Origin: an uncultured Lachnospiraceae bacterium
GTDB taxonomy: Bacteria > Bacillota > Clostridia > Lachnospirales > Lachnospiraceae
Direction: 5' to 3'
Length of the DNA stretch: 33,896 nucleotides
Assembly (NCBI GenBank): GCA_947175035.1
Contig: CAMWLG010000038.1
Location: 1 to 33,896, forward strand
Numbering within the stretch: position 1 is the stretch's first letter; the number at the start of each line of letters is the position of its first letter. Shown in pieces: positions 25,570 through 32,920 of this stretch. A program made the position numbers and the translations under genes. The notes under the pieces were generated by a model that saw only the letters and a program-made list of their open reading frames with translations, did not search any database and had not been told where the DNA came from.

Positions 25570-26286
25570 TTAGTCATTTTGACCAAGGTTGATGCTTTCA
25601 TCTATTTCATCCTTGAAAATCCTCTCGTCCTCGCTCTCCTCAGCCTCGCTCTGTTCCCCGTCGTTTTGTGCCAGAATCTTTTCCTCAAGACTCAAAAAGA
25701 AATTATTATAGAGCTTGGCCGACAAAAGAGCCGGCAAAGAAAAACAAAAAACAAATATTAACGGAAAGATATGTGGAAAGAAATACAGCATCACAAGGGG
25801 AATCACATAGAGAACCACCATCAGCACCGTCCTGGGAAACTGAAAAACGCTAAACACAAAGGCATTCCATATCGTGCGCCTGACAGAGTTAGCAAACTTC
25901 GCCTGCACGGGAAACACAAACATGAAAGTAAACAGCACCAACGCCGCGGCAGCAATAATCAATATCTTCATGACCTTGCTTTCCCCCAAGTTTGTGTTCA
26001 TCATAATGCGGTAGTCCGTCCCAATCACCGCCGCCACCAGCAAAAAAAAGCACCATATGATCGTTGACTGCCCGAAATTGTCCTTAAACGATTTGAAAAA
26101 TCCCTTTGTGATATAACACTCCTCGCCCCTCACGATCTTAAGCGCCATGTAATTCAATGCTGTCAGGGACGCTCCCGCCGTGATGATGGGGATACAGCAA
26201 ACCATGGTCAGGATGTTCAGCCACATGAGATCCGCCATTTTACTCAAAAACTGTATCAAAGGTCCATCAATATCCAAAAATTTCAT
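25570..26286 (-). CDS. YesL-like membrane protein (DUF624)
   Basis: This 238-residue protein starts MKFLDIDGPLIQFLSKMADLMWLNILTMVCCIPIITAGAS, the DUF624/YesL opening. It has about five membrane segments (~20-45, 75-95, 105-130, 145-170, 175-195) and an acidic cytoplasmic tail (EEKILAQNDGEQSEAEESEDERIF). YesL proteins accompany sugar-utilisation genes in Bacillus; their activity is not established. It lies 15 bases after the GNAT gene and is the last member of the metG transcript. Downstream to 25397 there is no gene; that space holds the control region for the ABC ATPase. Confidence 0.85.
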   Translation of the reverse strand: MKFLDIDGPLIQFLSKMADLMWLNILTMVCCIPIITAGASLTALNYMALKIVRGEECYITKGFFKSFKDNFGQSTIIWCFFLLVAAVIGTDYRIMMNTNLGESKVMKILIIAAAALVLFTFMFVFPVQAKFANSVRRTIWNAFVFSVFQFPRTVLMVVLYVIPLVMLYFFPHIFPLIFVFCFSLPALLSAKLYNNFFLSLEEKILAQNDGEQSEAEESEDERIFKDEIDESINLGQND

Positions 26287-26301
26287 TGCCCTTCATTCCT
26301 T

Positions 26302-26781
26302 TCAGAAATATTTTTCCATGGAGGTCACGCGGATACCGCCGACCTCTTCCTCGGGCCTCACAATCTGAAAACCGATTTTCCGGTAAAAATTCACCGCATA
26401 GGGCGCCGCCTTCAAAGACATATAATGCTCCCCCGCCTCATTTTTCAAATACGTACAAAACCGCTCCATCAGATTGCGCCCAATGCCCCGCATATGATAT
26501 GCCTCGTCCACGAACAAGAGGGAGAGATGATTGCGATTGCGCACAGATGCCGCCCCCACCACCTGATCTTGATCCAAGGCCACCATCATCTGATATTCTC
26601 CCCGTAAAAAAGAATGAAACAGCTTATCATCCGTAATGAAATTCAGGAAATTCTCTATTCCCTCCTGGGTATAATCCGACGCCTCAAACCGCAAAAAAGT
26701 ACGCCAGATCATTTTCATTGCCGGTTCCCATTCCTCTGCCTTGGCCCAGCGAATTGTGTAAGGAAAATCTATCTGGTTCAT
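26302..26781 (-). CDS. GNAT-family N-acetyltransferase
   Basis: This 159-residue protein has the GNAT fold order. The acetyl-CoA loop is LLFVDEAYHMRGIGRNLMERF (R/Q-x-x-G-x-G/A variant RGIGRN), and the final LKAAPYAVNFYRKIGFQIV is the usual C-terminal motif. It transfers acetyl groups from acetyl-CoA to an unknown amine. Its ATG overlaps the TGA of the upstream hydrolase by four bases (ATGA), a sign of translational coupling. Confidence 0.9.
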   Translation of the reverse strand: MNQIDFPYTIRWAKAEEWEPAMKMIWRTFLRFEASDYTQEGIENFLNFITDDKLFHSFLRGEYQMMVALDQDQVVGAASVRNRNHLSLLFVDEAYHMRGIGRNLMERFCTYLKNEAGEHYMSLKAAPYAVNFYRKIGFQIVRPEEEVGGIRVTSMEKYF

Positions 26782-27737
26782 AATGTTTTCCCGGAAATCC
26801 TCGGCATGATCCAGCTATAAATATCCTGCATCACCGTGTCTTTATCCGCCTCATTTAAAATCTCGTGTCGATCCCCGTCGTATAATTTCATCGTCATATC
26901 CTTCATTCCAAGCTCTTCCAGAGAATGATACGCAAGCTTCACACCTTCTCCGGAATTGCCCACCGGGTCATCAGCCCCCGCAACCCAGAACAGCGGAAGC
27001 TCCTTGGGAACTTTTTCCAGATTCTCCCTGTTCTGAACCCGGGAGATCAGCTCGAAGACCGTCCTGAATCCATTGACCGTAAATTTAAATCCACAGAGCG
27101 GGTCGGCATTGTACTTGTCCACGTTTGCTTCATCCCGGCTCAGCCAGTCGTTGACAGTCCGCAGATCCTTAAAACCCTTGTTATAGGAGCCGAATGCCAT
27201 CGCATTCACCATCTTCGCCTCATGCTTTCCACCCAGAAAAAAATTCTGCACAGCAGTCACCGCCTTACCGAATCCCAGAACCACAGGAGGCTGCGCACCC
27301 GTACCCATGATAATTGCTCCCTGAATACCCGTGCCATATCTACAGATATAATTGCGCAAGATAAAAGACCCCATACTATGCCCCAAGATAAAATAAGGCA
27401 CTCCGGGATATAACTCCTGTGTCATCTTTTTCAGGCGATGCACATCCCTCACCACCACCGTGGCGGGGTCACGCTTACAGAAATATCCGTAAGTGCCTCC
27501 CTCCGTCACAGTCTTTCCATGTCCCAGGTGATCGTCACCTGTCACCACAAATCCTCTGTCCGTAAAAAAACGTGCCGTCTCTTCATAACGTTCGATATAT
27601 TCCGCCATGCCATGGATAATCTGCAAAACTGCCACAGGCTTGCCATCCACCAGCGCCTCATTCTCCGGCTCATAGCGGAGCGCGTGTATTTTGCTCTCCC
27701 CGTCCCGGGATGCAAAATAAACTTCCGTCTTTTTCAT
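26778..27737 (-). CDS. Alpha/beta hydrolase, monoacylglycerol-lipase/lysophospholipase-like (S33)
   Basis: This 319-residue serine hydrolase has the oxyanion-loop IIHGMAEY, the DDHLGHGKT motif, the nucleophile GHSMGSF (Ser121), and the later acid WVAGADDPVGN and base DGDRHEILNE regions. These match the YtpA/PldB-like monoacylglycerol-lipase group, which hydrolyses membrane-lipid products. The ATG at 27737 follows GGGGGAAA; an upstream in-frame ATG at 27833 lies inside the metG end and would add an unconserved Gly-rich leader. It follows metG by 17 bases. Confidence 0.88.
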   Translation of the reverse strand: MKKTEVYFASRDGESKIHALRYEPENEALVDGKPVAVLQIIHGMAEYIERYEETARFFTDRGFVVTGDDHLGHGKTVTEGGTYGYFCKRDPATVVVRDVHRLKKMTQELYPGVPYFILGHSMGSFILRNYICRYGTGIQGAIIMGTGAQPPVVLGFGKAVTAVQNFFLGGKHEAKMVNAMAFGSYNKGFKDLRTVNDWLSRDEANVDKYNADPLCGFKFTVNGFRTVFELISRVQNRENLEKVPKELPLFWVAGADDPVGNSGEGVKLAYHSLEELGMKDMTMKLYDGDRHEILNEADKDTVMQDIYSWIMPRISGKTL

Positions 27738-27754
27738 AGGCTTTCCCCCAACGA

Positions 27755-29767
27755 TTAACAGATCTCCGCTCCCGCGGGCATCTCCTTCTCCGGCTTCATC
27801 AATGCCAGATTGCCTTCCGCGTCCTCCGCACACAGAAGCATCCCCTCTGAAACCACTCCCGCCAGAGTTGCGGGTTTCAGATTCACCAGCACCATCACCT
27901 TCTTGCCCACCATCTCCTCGGGGCTGTAATGTGCCTTAATTCCTGACACGATCTGCTTCACCTGGCTTCCGATTTTCACCTTGCTGCACAGAAGCTTCTT
28001 GGACTTGGGCACGGCCTCGCAGGCGATAATCTCACCCACCTGAAACTGCAGCTTGGCAAAATCATCATAACTGATCTCCGCCTTGGGCTCTATGTCAATG
28101 ACATTCGTGTCATTTGTTTCCTCTTCGCCTGCCTGTTCCGCCTGGGCAAAAGCCATCTGCGCTGCACCAATCTCTTCCTCCTTTGCCAGAACCTCTTTCA
28201 TGTCCAAACGGGCAAAAAGAATCTCCGGTGTATCCGTCACCTTGGTGCCGCTCTCATAGAGTCCAAACTCTTCCAGCCTGTCAAAATCCCTCAGTGACGT
28301 ATTGAGCTGTTTTGCAATCTTCTGTGCCGTCTCAGGCATATAGGGCTCCAAAAGAGAGGCACCGATCACAATACCTTCCACCAGATTATAGAGCACCGTT
28401 GCCAGACGGTCAGACTTCGTCTCGTCCTTAGCCAACACCCAAGGCTCCGTCTCATCGATATATTTGTTGCAGCGCTTAAAAATACCAAAAATCTCCGTCA
28501 AGGCGTCCGCCACCCTGTGGGTCGCCATTTTATCCACAACCTTTGCGTAAGTTCCGGTGACAGTCTTTTTCAAATCCTCATCCGTCACGCTGTCCTCCGG
28601 AGTAAGCTGCGCTCCCTTGTCAGCCACCACGCCGCTAAAGTATTTGTTGCTCATGGAGATTGTGCGGTTCACCAGATTCCCCAATGTGTTGGCGAGGTCG
28701 GAATTGGTACGCTCCGCAATTAACTCCCATGTGACATTACCATCATTATCATAGGGCATCTCATGCAGCACATAATAACGCACCGCGTCCACGCCAAAAA
28801 AGTTCACCAAATCGTCGGCATACACCACGTTTCCCTTGGACTTGCTCATCTTGCCGCCACTCATGAGAAGCCAAGGATGTCCAAACACCTGCTTGGGCAG
28901 AGGCTCCCCCAAAGCCATGAGAAAAATAGGCCAATAAATCGTGTGGAACCGGATGATATCCTTGCCGATCAAATGCAGGTCGGCGGGCCACAGCTTCTTA
29001 TACTGCTCGCTGCTGTTCCCTTCCGCGTCATAACCAATCCCTGTGATATAGTTGGTCAGCGCGTCAAGCCACACATACACCACATGCTTGTCATCAAAAT
29101 CCACAGGAATCCCCCACTTGAAGGAGGTTCTGGACACACACAAATCCTGCAGCCCCGGCAGGAGGAAATTGTTCATCATCTCGTTCTTGCGGGACACGGG
29201 CTGTATGAACTCCGGATGTTCGTTGATATGCTTGATCAGCTTGTCCGCATATTTGCTCATACGGAAAAAATATGCCTCCTCCTTGGCAGGTTTCACCTCC
29301 CTGCCACAGTCGGGACACTTCCCGTCCACCAGCTGGGACTCCGTCCAAAAGGACTCGCAGGGCGTACAGTACAAGCCCTCATAGGCGCCCTTATAGATAT
29401 CGCCCTGATCATACAGACGCTTGAAAATCTTCTGCACCTGTCTCTCGTGATCCTTGTCCGTGGTGCGGATAAACTTATCATAAGAAACATTCAACAGATC
29501 ACAAAGGCCCCGTATCGTGCCCGCCACGCCATCCACAAACTCCTTGGGCGTAATCCCCGCCTCCTGAGCTTTCAACTCAATCTTCTGCCCGTGCTCGTCC
29601 GTTCCCGTCTGAAAAAAGACCTCATAACCCTCTTTCCTCTTAAAGCGACAAATGCTGTCCGCCAATACCACCTCATAATTATTGCCGATATGAGGCTTGC
29701 CGGAGGTATAGGCAATCGCCGTCGTAAGGTAATATTTACCTCGGTAATACTTCCCTTTATTTTCCAT
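27755..29767 (-). CDS. metG: Methionyl-tRNA synthetase
   Basis: This 670-residue class I synthetase has PHIGN (residues 25-29, HIGH motif), the zinc-type cysteine knuckle CTPCESF...CPDCGRE, and KMSKSKGN. The C-terminal ~100 residues (from DFAKLQFQVGEI) form the tRNA-binding OB domain seen in the dimeric MetRS. It charges tRNA-Met for initiation and elongation. AAAGGAG stands seven bases before the ATG. The promoter at 29844-29872 puts the leader at roughly 70 bases, too short for a T-box, and none of its conserved sequence is visible. It heads an operon with the hydrolase, GNAT and YesL-like genes. Confidence 0.96.
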   Translation of the reverse strand: MENKGKYYRGKYYLTTAIAYTSGKPHIGNNYEVVLADSICRFKRKEGYEVFFQTGTDEHGQKIELKAQEAGITPKEFVDGVAGTIRGLCDLLNVSYDKFIRTTDKDHERQVQKIFKRLYDQGDIYKGAYEGLYCTPCESFWTESQLVDGKCPDCGREVKPAKEEAYFFRMSKYADKLIKHINEHPEFIQPVSRKNEMMNNFLLPGLQDLCVSRTSFKWGIPVDFDDKHVVYVWLDALTNYITGIGYDAEGNSSEQYKKLWPADLHLIGKDIIRFHTIYWPIFLMALGEPLPKQVFGHPWLLMSGGKMSKSKGNVVYADDLVNFFGVDAVRYYVLHEMPYDNDGNVTWELIAERTNSDLANTLGNLVNRTISMSNKYFSGVVADKGAQLTPEDSVTDEDLKKTVTGTYAKVVDKMATHRVADALTEIFGIFKRCNKYIDETEPWVLAKDETKSDRLATVLYNLVEGIVIGASLLEPYMPETAQKIAKQLNTSLRDFDRLEEFGLYESGTKVTDTPEILFARLDMKEVLAKEEEIGAAQMAFAQAEQAGEEETNDTNVIDIEPKAEISYDDFAKLQFQVGEIIACEAVPKSKKLLCSKVKIGSQVKQIVSGIKAHYSPEEMVGKKVMVLVNLKPATLAGVVSEGMLLCAEDAEGNLALMKPEKEMPAGAEIC

Positions 29768-29843
29768 ACTTAAACTCCTTTATATAGTTTATATAATAAA
29801 ACAAAATTTTCACAGCCTTCCGGATAAAAATGGAATTATAAGA

Positions 29844-29872
29844 ATCATAGTACAAAATTCGATTTGCGTCAA
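29844..29872 (-). promoter_or_regulatory. Promoter of the metG operon
   Basis: On the minus strand TTGACG (29872-29867), a 17-base spacer and TATGAT (29849-29844). It lies 76 bases upstream of the metG start. Confidence 0.7.
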
Positions 29873-29885
29873 CCACGCTGTGCAG

Positions 29886-30030
29886 ATAAAGCATACCGCG
29901 TATCACGAGACAGGGCATAAACATGACGAAAAGATCAACAACCTCATCAACCGGATTCTATCAGAGCAGTTGAAAGAGGCGATACATATTATTAAGTTGA
30001 ATTTAGATAATGCTAACATTTTTGGCTGAG
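29886..30030 (+). pseudogene. Possible coding remnant in the metG upstream gap
   Basis: Between the metG promoter and 30068 there is no clear gene. One open stretch on the plus strand reads as a charged helical peptide of 47 residues ending NLDNANIFG, with no start codon or ribosome site. It could be the tail of a decayed gene, but no family is recognised. The remainder of the gap (30031-30067) is AT-rich and featureless. Confidence 0.2.
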
Positions 30031-30067
30031 TTGTCAAGTGGTTCATTCTTAAATTTTTATAAAATTT

Positions 30068-30358
30068 TTAGTCTATCCACTGCCTGTTCGCTATCACAGA
30101 ACGGGGACAGTGGATAGTTTGTGACAGACGAAAGCCAAAAAGATGAGCGCGACAAATTCCCTTCGTTTTCAGTGCGCGGTCGATATAAGGAATTCTGTTC
30201 ATTTTCCCGTTCCGATCCGTCCACACGCTGTTATTGGTCGCGTTCGCGTCGAATCTCCGCTTTTGACTCAGGTATTCCTCGCTTTGAAACATTTGTTCAA
30301 AGAAACTATACCCGTTGCATATTTCCATTTCCCTCAGTTCGTCAGCAATTTCTCTCAT
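30068..30358 (-). CDS. Small unrecognised protein, 96 residues
   Basis: No family is recognised. AGGAG six bases before the ATG (MREIADELREMEI) supports translation. The first ~30 residues are helical (EIADELREMEICNGYSFFEQMF), followed by a basic region with RRFDANATNNSVWTDRNGKMNRIPYIDRALKTKG. The final ~20 residues run into a hairpin (30073-30117), so the original reading frame may have ended elsewhere and been cut. No neighbour on the same strand is close. Confidence 0.4.
   Translation of the reverse strand: MREIADELREMEICNGYSFFEQMFQSEEYLSQKRRFDANATNNSVWTDRNGKMNRIPYIDRALKTKGICRAHLFGFRLSQTIHCPRSVIANRQWID
30073..30117. repeat. Hairpin at the end of the small ORF
   Basis: CTATCCACTG (30073-30082) is complementary to CAGTGGATAG (30108-30117), with partial inner pairing (GTTC/GAAC). 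Its T-run is poor, so it may be a terminator relic or a mobile-element end. Confidence 0.45.
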
Positions 30359-30411
30359 CTTTTTCTCCTATCTTGAAAATTTTATTAGTAATACATGTGT
30401 TTTTGGGGGTA

Positions 30412-30454
30412 CGGGGGCTTGACCCCGAGTTTTTGATTCGCGTAGGCGAATCAA
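30412..30454. repeat. Two consecutive hairpins downstream of the surface-protein gene
   Basis: CGGGG (30412-30416) pairs with CCCCG (30423-30427) and is followed by AGTTTTT. Immediately after, TTGATTCG (30433-30440) pairs with CGAATCAA (30447-30454), flanked by T- and A-runs that extend the pairing. Together with the terminator at 30470-30500 these make three hairpins in under 100 bases. Confidence 0.5.
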
Positions 30455-30469
30455 GAAAAAAAGATAAAG

Positions 30470-30500
30470 ACAGTAGGGGGATAGGACTTACCCCTACTGT
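30470..30500 (-). terminator. Terminator of the surface-protein gene
   Basis: ACAGTAGGGG (30470-30479) pairs with CCCCTACTGT (30491-30500). On the minus strand it follows the stop at 30510 by nine bases, and a T-rich tract follows (complement of 30456-30469). Confidence 0.75.
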
Positions 30501-30509
30501 CATTTTGGT

Positions 30510-32219
30510 TTACGGCTTGAAGAACGTGCAAGGCTGGAATACCATGTCTTCCGTAATGAAGTGATATTTCAAAGCCTTTTCATATGATGCAGAGCTATGA
30601 TTGGTAGGTTCACCATTCATCATATGTTGATCTGAGTGAGCACACCAGGCTTCCAATTCTTCGTCAGCCACACCATATACAAAAACTGGCATCATCTGAC
30701 CGCAATTACAAACTCTGAACGCAATCGGCTTTTCAGGTACTTCCACTTCCACACCATTCATATGCAAAACCTTTTTGGGAGCTTCTACGTCATCGCCGTC
30801 GTCTGTGCCGTTGTCATCGGGCTTTGACTCTCCGGACTCGTCCTCGCCGTCGCCTCCTGTGGGATTGTCTTCACTGGAGCCTTCCGAGGGTTTCTCGCCT
30901 TCATTTGAGCCTTCGTTGGGCTTTTCACCTTCATCGGTCTTGCCTTCATCGGAGCCTTCCGAGGGTTTCTCGCCTTCACCGGAGTCTCCCGAGGGCTTCC
31001 CGTCCTCGTCAGGCTGTTCCACAATGTCCTTGTCGGTGATCGTGAAATTCACCTTGAAGCTTCCCGTGTAGCTGCCCTTTCCCTTAACCGTGACCACAGC
31101 TTTGTCGGAGATCTTCACGTTGTTCTTGTAGGCCAGCGTGTAGTCAACGCCCTTGACAAGCTGTTCCCCACGTGCATTGTAGAGCGTCACGTCGGGCTTC
31201 ACCGCCTTCTTCGTGTATTTCACCATGATGGACTTGGACGCTTTGCCAAGCATGTCCTCACTCAATTTCACCTTGCCCACCTTGAAGCTCTTGGTGACCG
31301 TGCCGTAATAAGCACCCTTTCCTGTAAAGGATATCTTCGCCGTGCCGGCCTTCTTGTTGTTTGTGTAGGAAATATCGTAATCAGTGCCATATGTAAGCTC
31401 TTTGCCGGCGATCACAACCTTCACTTTGGACATATCCTGAGTCAGCTCGTTGCCGCAGTCATAGGTCTTGGCAGCGATACCCGTGATCTTTGCTTTGGTG
31501 ATTTTTGTGCCGCCCGTGATCTGGAACTTTACTTCCTTTTCTCCAACGAACTTTCCAGTCCCCTCGATTCTCACGATACCAGTTCCGGAATCCACATTCT
31601 GCAAATAAGTGAGGCCACAACCTTCCGTCACGTCAACATTCTTATATTTGATACTCTTGATAACACCACTGGTAATGGGCTTTCCGGTATAGGGAACTTT
31701 GTTCACGGTCACTTTTACGGAAGACATGGGAACTTTCTTCGCAGGGTCGTACACATAGATTCGCTTAACGCATACGCCACTGTAATTACCTTTACCGATA
31801 ACACAAATTCTGTACGTTCCGGTTCCGGTCATGCTGTTCACATTATTCCATTGTTCGTATTGCGTGTAGGAATTGTATGAATATTTCTGATATGCCAGTG
31901 TATAATCTTTGTTCAGCTTCAGTGCTTTCCCGTTTACCGTTACCTTGGTAGGCTTCGGGCTCTGTGCCGCATTGTTCGCTTTTACTTTCAGGTAAATAGA
32001 CTTGACGCTCACGGTCGCGCCCAGCGTGTTCACGTCATTGTACATAACGTAATCAGTCTCACTCAGGAAATCGGACGATTCGTTATCTGTGTTTGCTGCT
32101 TTTGCGGTCAGTGCACTGTTATTCGACAGAACGATCGTCCCGGCGCTTGCCGTGAGAACAAGCATGGCGAGCACCCACGTGAACAGTTTTGCAATATGTG
32201 TCAAAATACCCTTTCCCAT
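30510..32219 (-). CDS. Secreted multi-repeat (Ig-like/MBG type) protein with Cys/His-rich tail
   Basis: This 569-residue protein has a signal peptide ending near residue 42 (LTASAGTIVLSNNSALTAKA). Residues ~60-400 hold four or five beta-sandwich repeats of the kind found in clostridial surface proteins: KxTVNGKALKLNKDYTLAY, the YTGKPI segment, GTAKISFTGKGAYYGT and GKGSYTG-type strands. An acidic Gly/Glu/Ser/Pro linker (~403-480) follows. The final ~88 residues hold CNCGQMMPVFVYG...WCAHSDQHMM and a C-terminal CTFF: five Cys and several His, perhaps a metal-binding or covalent domain; it matches no family I know. No LPXTG anchor is seen. The start overlaps the end of the RNase H-like gene by 19 bases, in a different frame. 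Confidence 0.8.
   Translation of the reverse strand: MGKGILTHIAKLFTWVLAMLVLTASAGTIVLSNNSALTAKAANTDNESSDFLSETDYVMYNDVNTLGATVSVKSIYLKVKANNAAQSPKPTKVTVNGKALKLNKDYTLAYQKYSYNSYTQYEQWNNVNSMTGTGTYRICVIGKGNYSGVCVKRIYVYDPAKKVPMSSVKVTVNKVPYTGKPITSGVIKSIKYKNVDVTEGCGLTYLQNVDSGTGIVRIEGTGKFVGEKEVKFQITGGTKITKAKITGIAAKTYDCGNELTQDMSKVKVVIAGKELTYGTDYDISYTNNKKAGTAKISFTGKGAYYGTVTKSFKVGKVKLSEDMLGKASKSIMVKYTKKAVKPDVTLYNARGEQLVKGVDYTLAYKNNVKISDKAVVTVKGKGSYTGSFKVNFTITDKDIVEQPDEDGKPSGDSGEGEKPSEGSDEGKTDEGEKPNEGSNEGEKPSEGSSEDNPTGGDGEDESGESKPDDNGTDDGDDVEAPKKVLHMNGVEVEVPEKPIAFRVCNCGQMMPVFVYGVADEELEAWCAHSDQHMMNGEPTNHSSASYEKALKYHFITEDMVFQPCTFFKP
30876..30978 (-). repeat. Exact 28-base direct repeat in the acidic linker
   Basis: The 28 bases at 30876-30903 recur unchanged at 30951-30978, a 75-base (25-codon) period. 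They encode part of the EGEKPSEGS linker. Recent duplication or slippage is likely. Confidence 0.8.
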
Positions 32220-32665
32220 GTCTCTCCCCTCCGCTTACTGCACTCTTTCGCCACCGCGTTACATTCAGCGTGGTATGTGTTCCCGCCCTCTTGGTGTATC
32301 CAGTTCGGGTGCACCGCGCGCTTCTCGCACAGCTTCAGCAACTGCTCCCACAGATCGGCGTTCTTGGCGTACTTCCCGTCGTTCTTCACCCATTCATTCT
32401 TTTTCCAGTCCTCCGCCCAACCCTTCCGCAGGCCGTCGATCACGTATTTGGAGTCACTGTACAGCTCCACCTCAGATACCTCCTTAAGTTGCTCCAAGGC
32501 TTTGATGACTCCCATCAGCTCCATACGGTTGTTGGTAGTGTTGGGGACGGTACCACACATTGGATCTTTGTCCTTGTGATCCTCGTCCAGGATGCGAGCC
32601 GCCCATCCGCCCTGTCCGGGATTCCCGGAGCAGGCACCGTTCGCATAAATAATGACTGTTCCCAT
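32201..32665 (-). CDS. RNase HI homologue with Asn at two catalytic Asp positions
   Basis: This 154-residue protein is RNase HI by fold and length. The opening reads YANGACSGNPGQGGW where active enzymes have TDGxCxGNPGPGG, so the first catalytic Asp (E. coli D10) is Asn9. The Glu in NNRMEL (Glu49) and the Asp in YSDSKYV (Asp71) are kept. The last carboxylate (E. coli D134) aligns with Asn136 in HAECNAVA. The His124-loop GHAGH is also replaced (IHQEGG). RNase HI removes RNA from RNA-DNA hybrids; with two of four metal ligands altered this copy is probably inactive or only hybrid-binding. GGAGG precedes the ATG. Its end overlaps the start of the secreted protein by 19 bases. Confidence 0.88.
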   Translation of the reverse strand: MGTVIIYANGACSGNPGQGGWAARILDEDHKDKDPMCGTVPNTTNNRMELMGVIKALEQLKEVSEVELYSDSKYVIDGLRKGWAEDWKKNEWVKNDGKYAKNADLWEQLLKLCEKRAVHPNWIHQEGGNTYHAECNAVAKECSKRRGETWERVF

Positions 32666-32698
32666 AAGAATACCTCCATTGTCTTTTTTTGCACCTTC

Positions 32699-32726
32699 AT
32701 TTTACCCCCCCGAGCCGCTCTGTCAA
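32699..32726 (-). promoter_or_regulatory. Promoter of the RNase H-like/surface-protein operon
   Basis: On the minus strand TTGACA (32726-32721), a 16-base spacer and TAAAAT (32704-32699), 33 bases before the RNase H-like ATG. Confidence 0.6.
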
Positions 32727-32740
32727 TCTTTTATTGACAG
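32720..32740. promoter_or_regulatory. Dyad over the -35 of the RNase H-like promoter
   Basis: CTGTCAAT (32720-32727) and ATTGACAG (32733-32740) form a perfect dyad around five bases. The left arm contains the whole -35 element, so a bound dimer would block this promoter. It could also be a hairpin. Confidence 0.45.
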
Positions 32741-32771
32741 GGCGACGAAAACGAAAAAAGAAATAAATGTT

Positions 32772-32800
32772 TTGACATTCCGCACATTACCTGTTAAAAT
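32772..32800 (+). promoter_or_regulatory. Promoter of the Rpn-family gene
   Basis: TTGACA (32772-32777), a 17-base spacer and TAAAAT (32795-32800). It is divergent from the RNase H-like promoter and lies 120 bases ahead of the Rpn start. Confidence 0.7.
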
Positions 32801-32812
32801 GACATACATATC

Positions 32813-32850
32813 TGGGACATCATCTAGAAAAAAGACATTTCATGGGACAT
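32813..32850 (+). repeat. TGGGACAT direct repeats in the Rpn leader
   Basis: TGGGACAT occurs at 32813-32820 and 32843-32850, 30 bases apart; shorter GACAT copies occur at 32801 and 32834. They lie in the transcribed leader between promoter and gene. Function is unknown. Confidence 0.4.
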
Positions 32851-32920
32851 TTTAAACCATTTCCAATCCCAATCCCACAATCTTCCAATTAATTCCCACA
32901 AAAGAAAGAGAGGATTTTAC

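Noticed and set aside
28763..29773. A 336-residue open frame opposite metG
   Set aside because: It is the complement of a certain methionyl-tRNA synthetase gene; composition is that of an antisense frame.
29768..29880. T-box leader for metG
   Set aside because: No T-box core sequence or long leader is present, and a good promoter sits only about 70 bases ahead of the gene.
32089..32737. Plus-strand open frames opposite the RNase H-like gene
   Set aside because: They overlap the RNase H-like gene and surface-protein start on the minus strand and show no domain or ribosome site.
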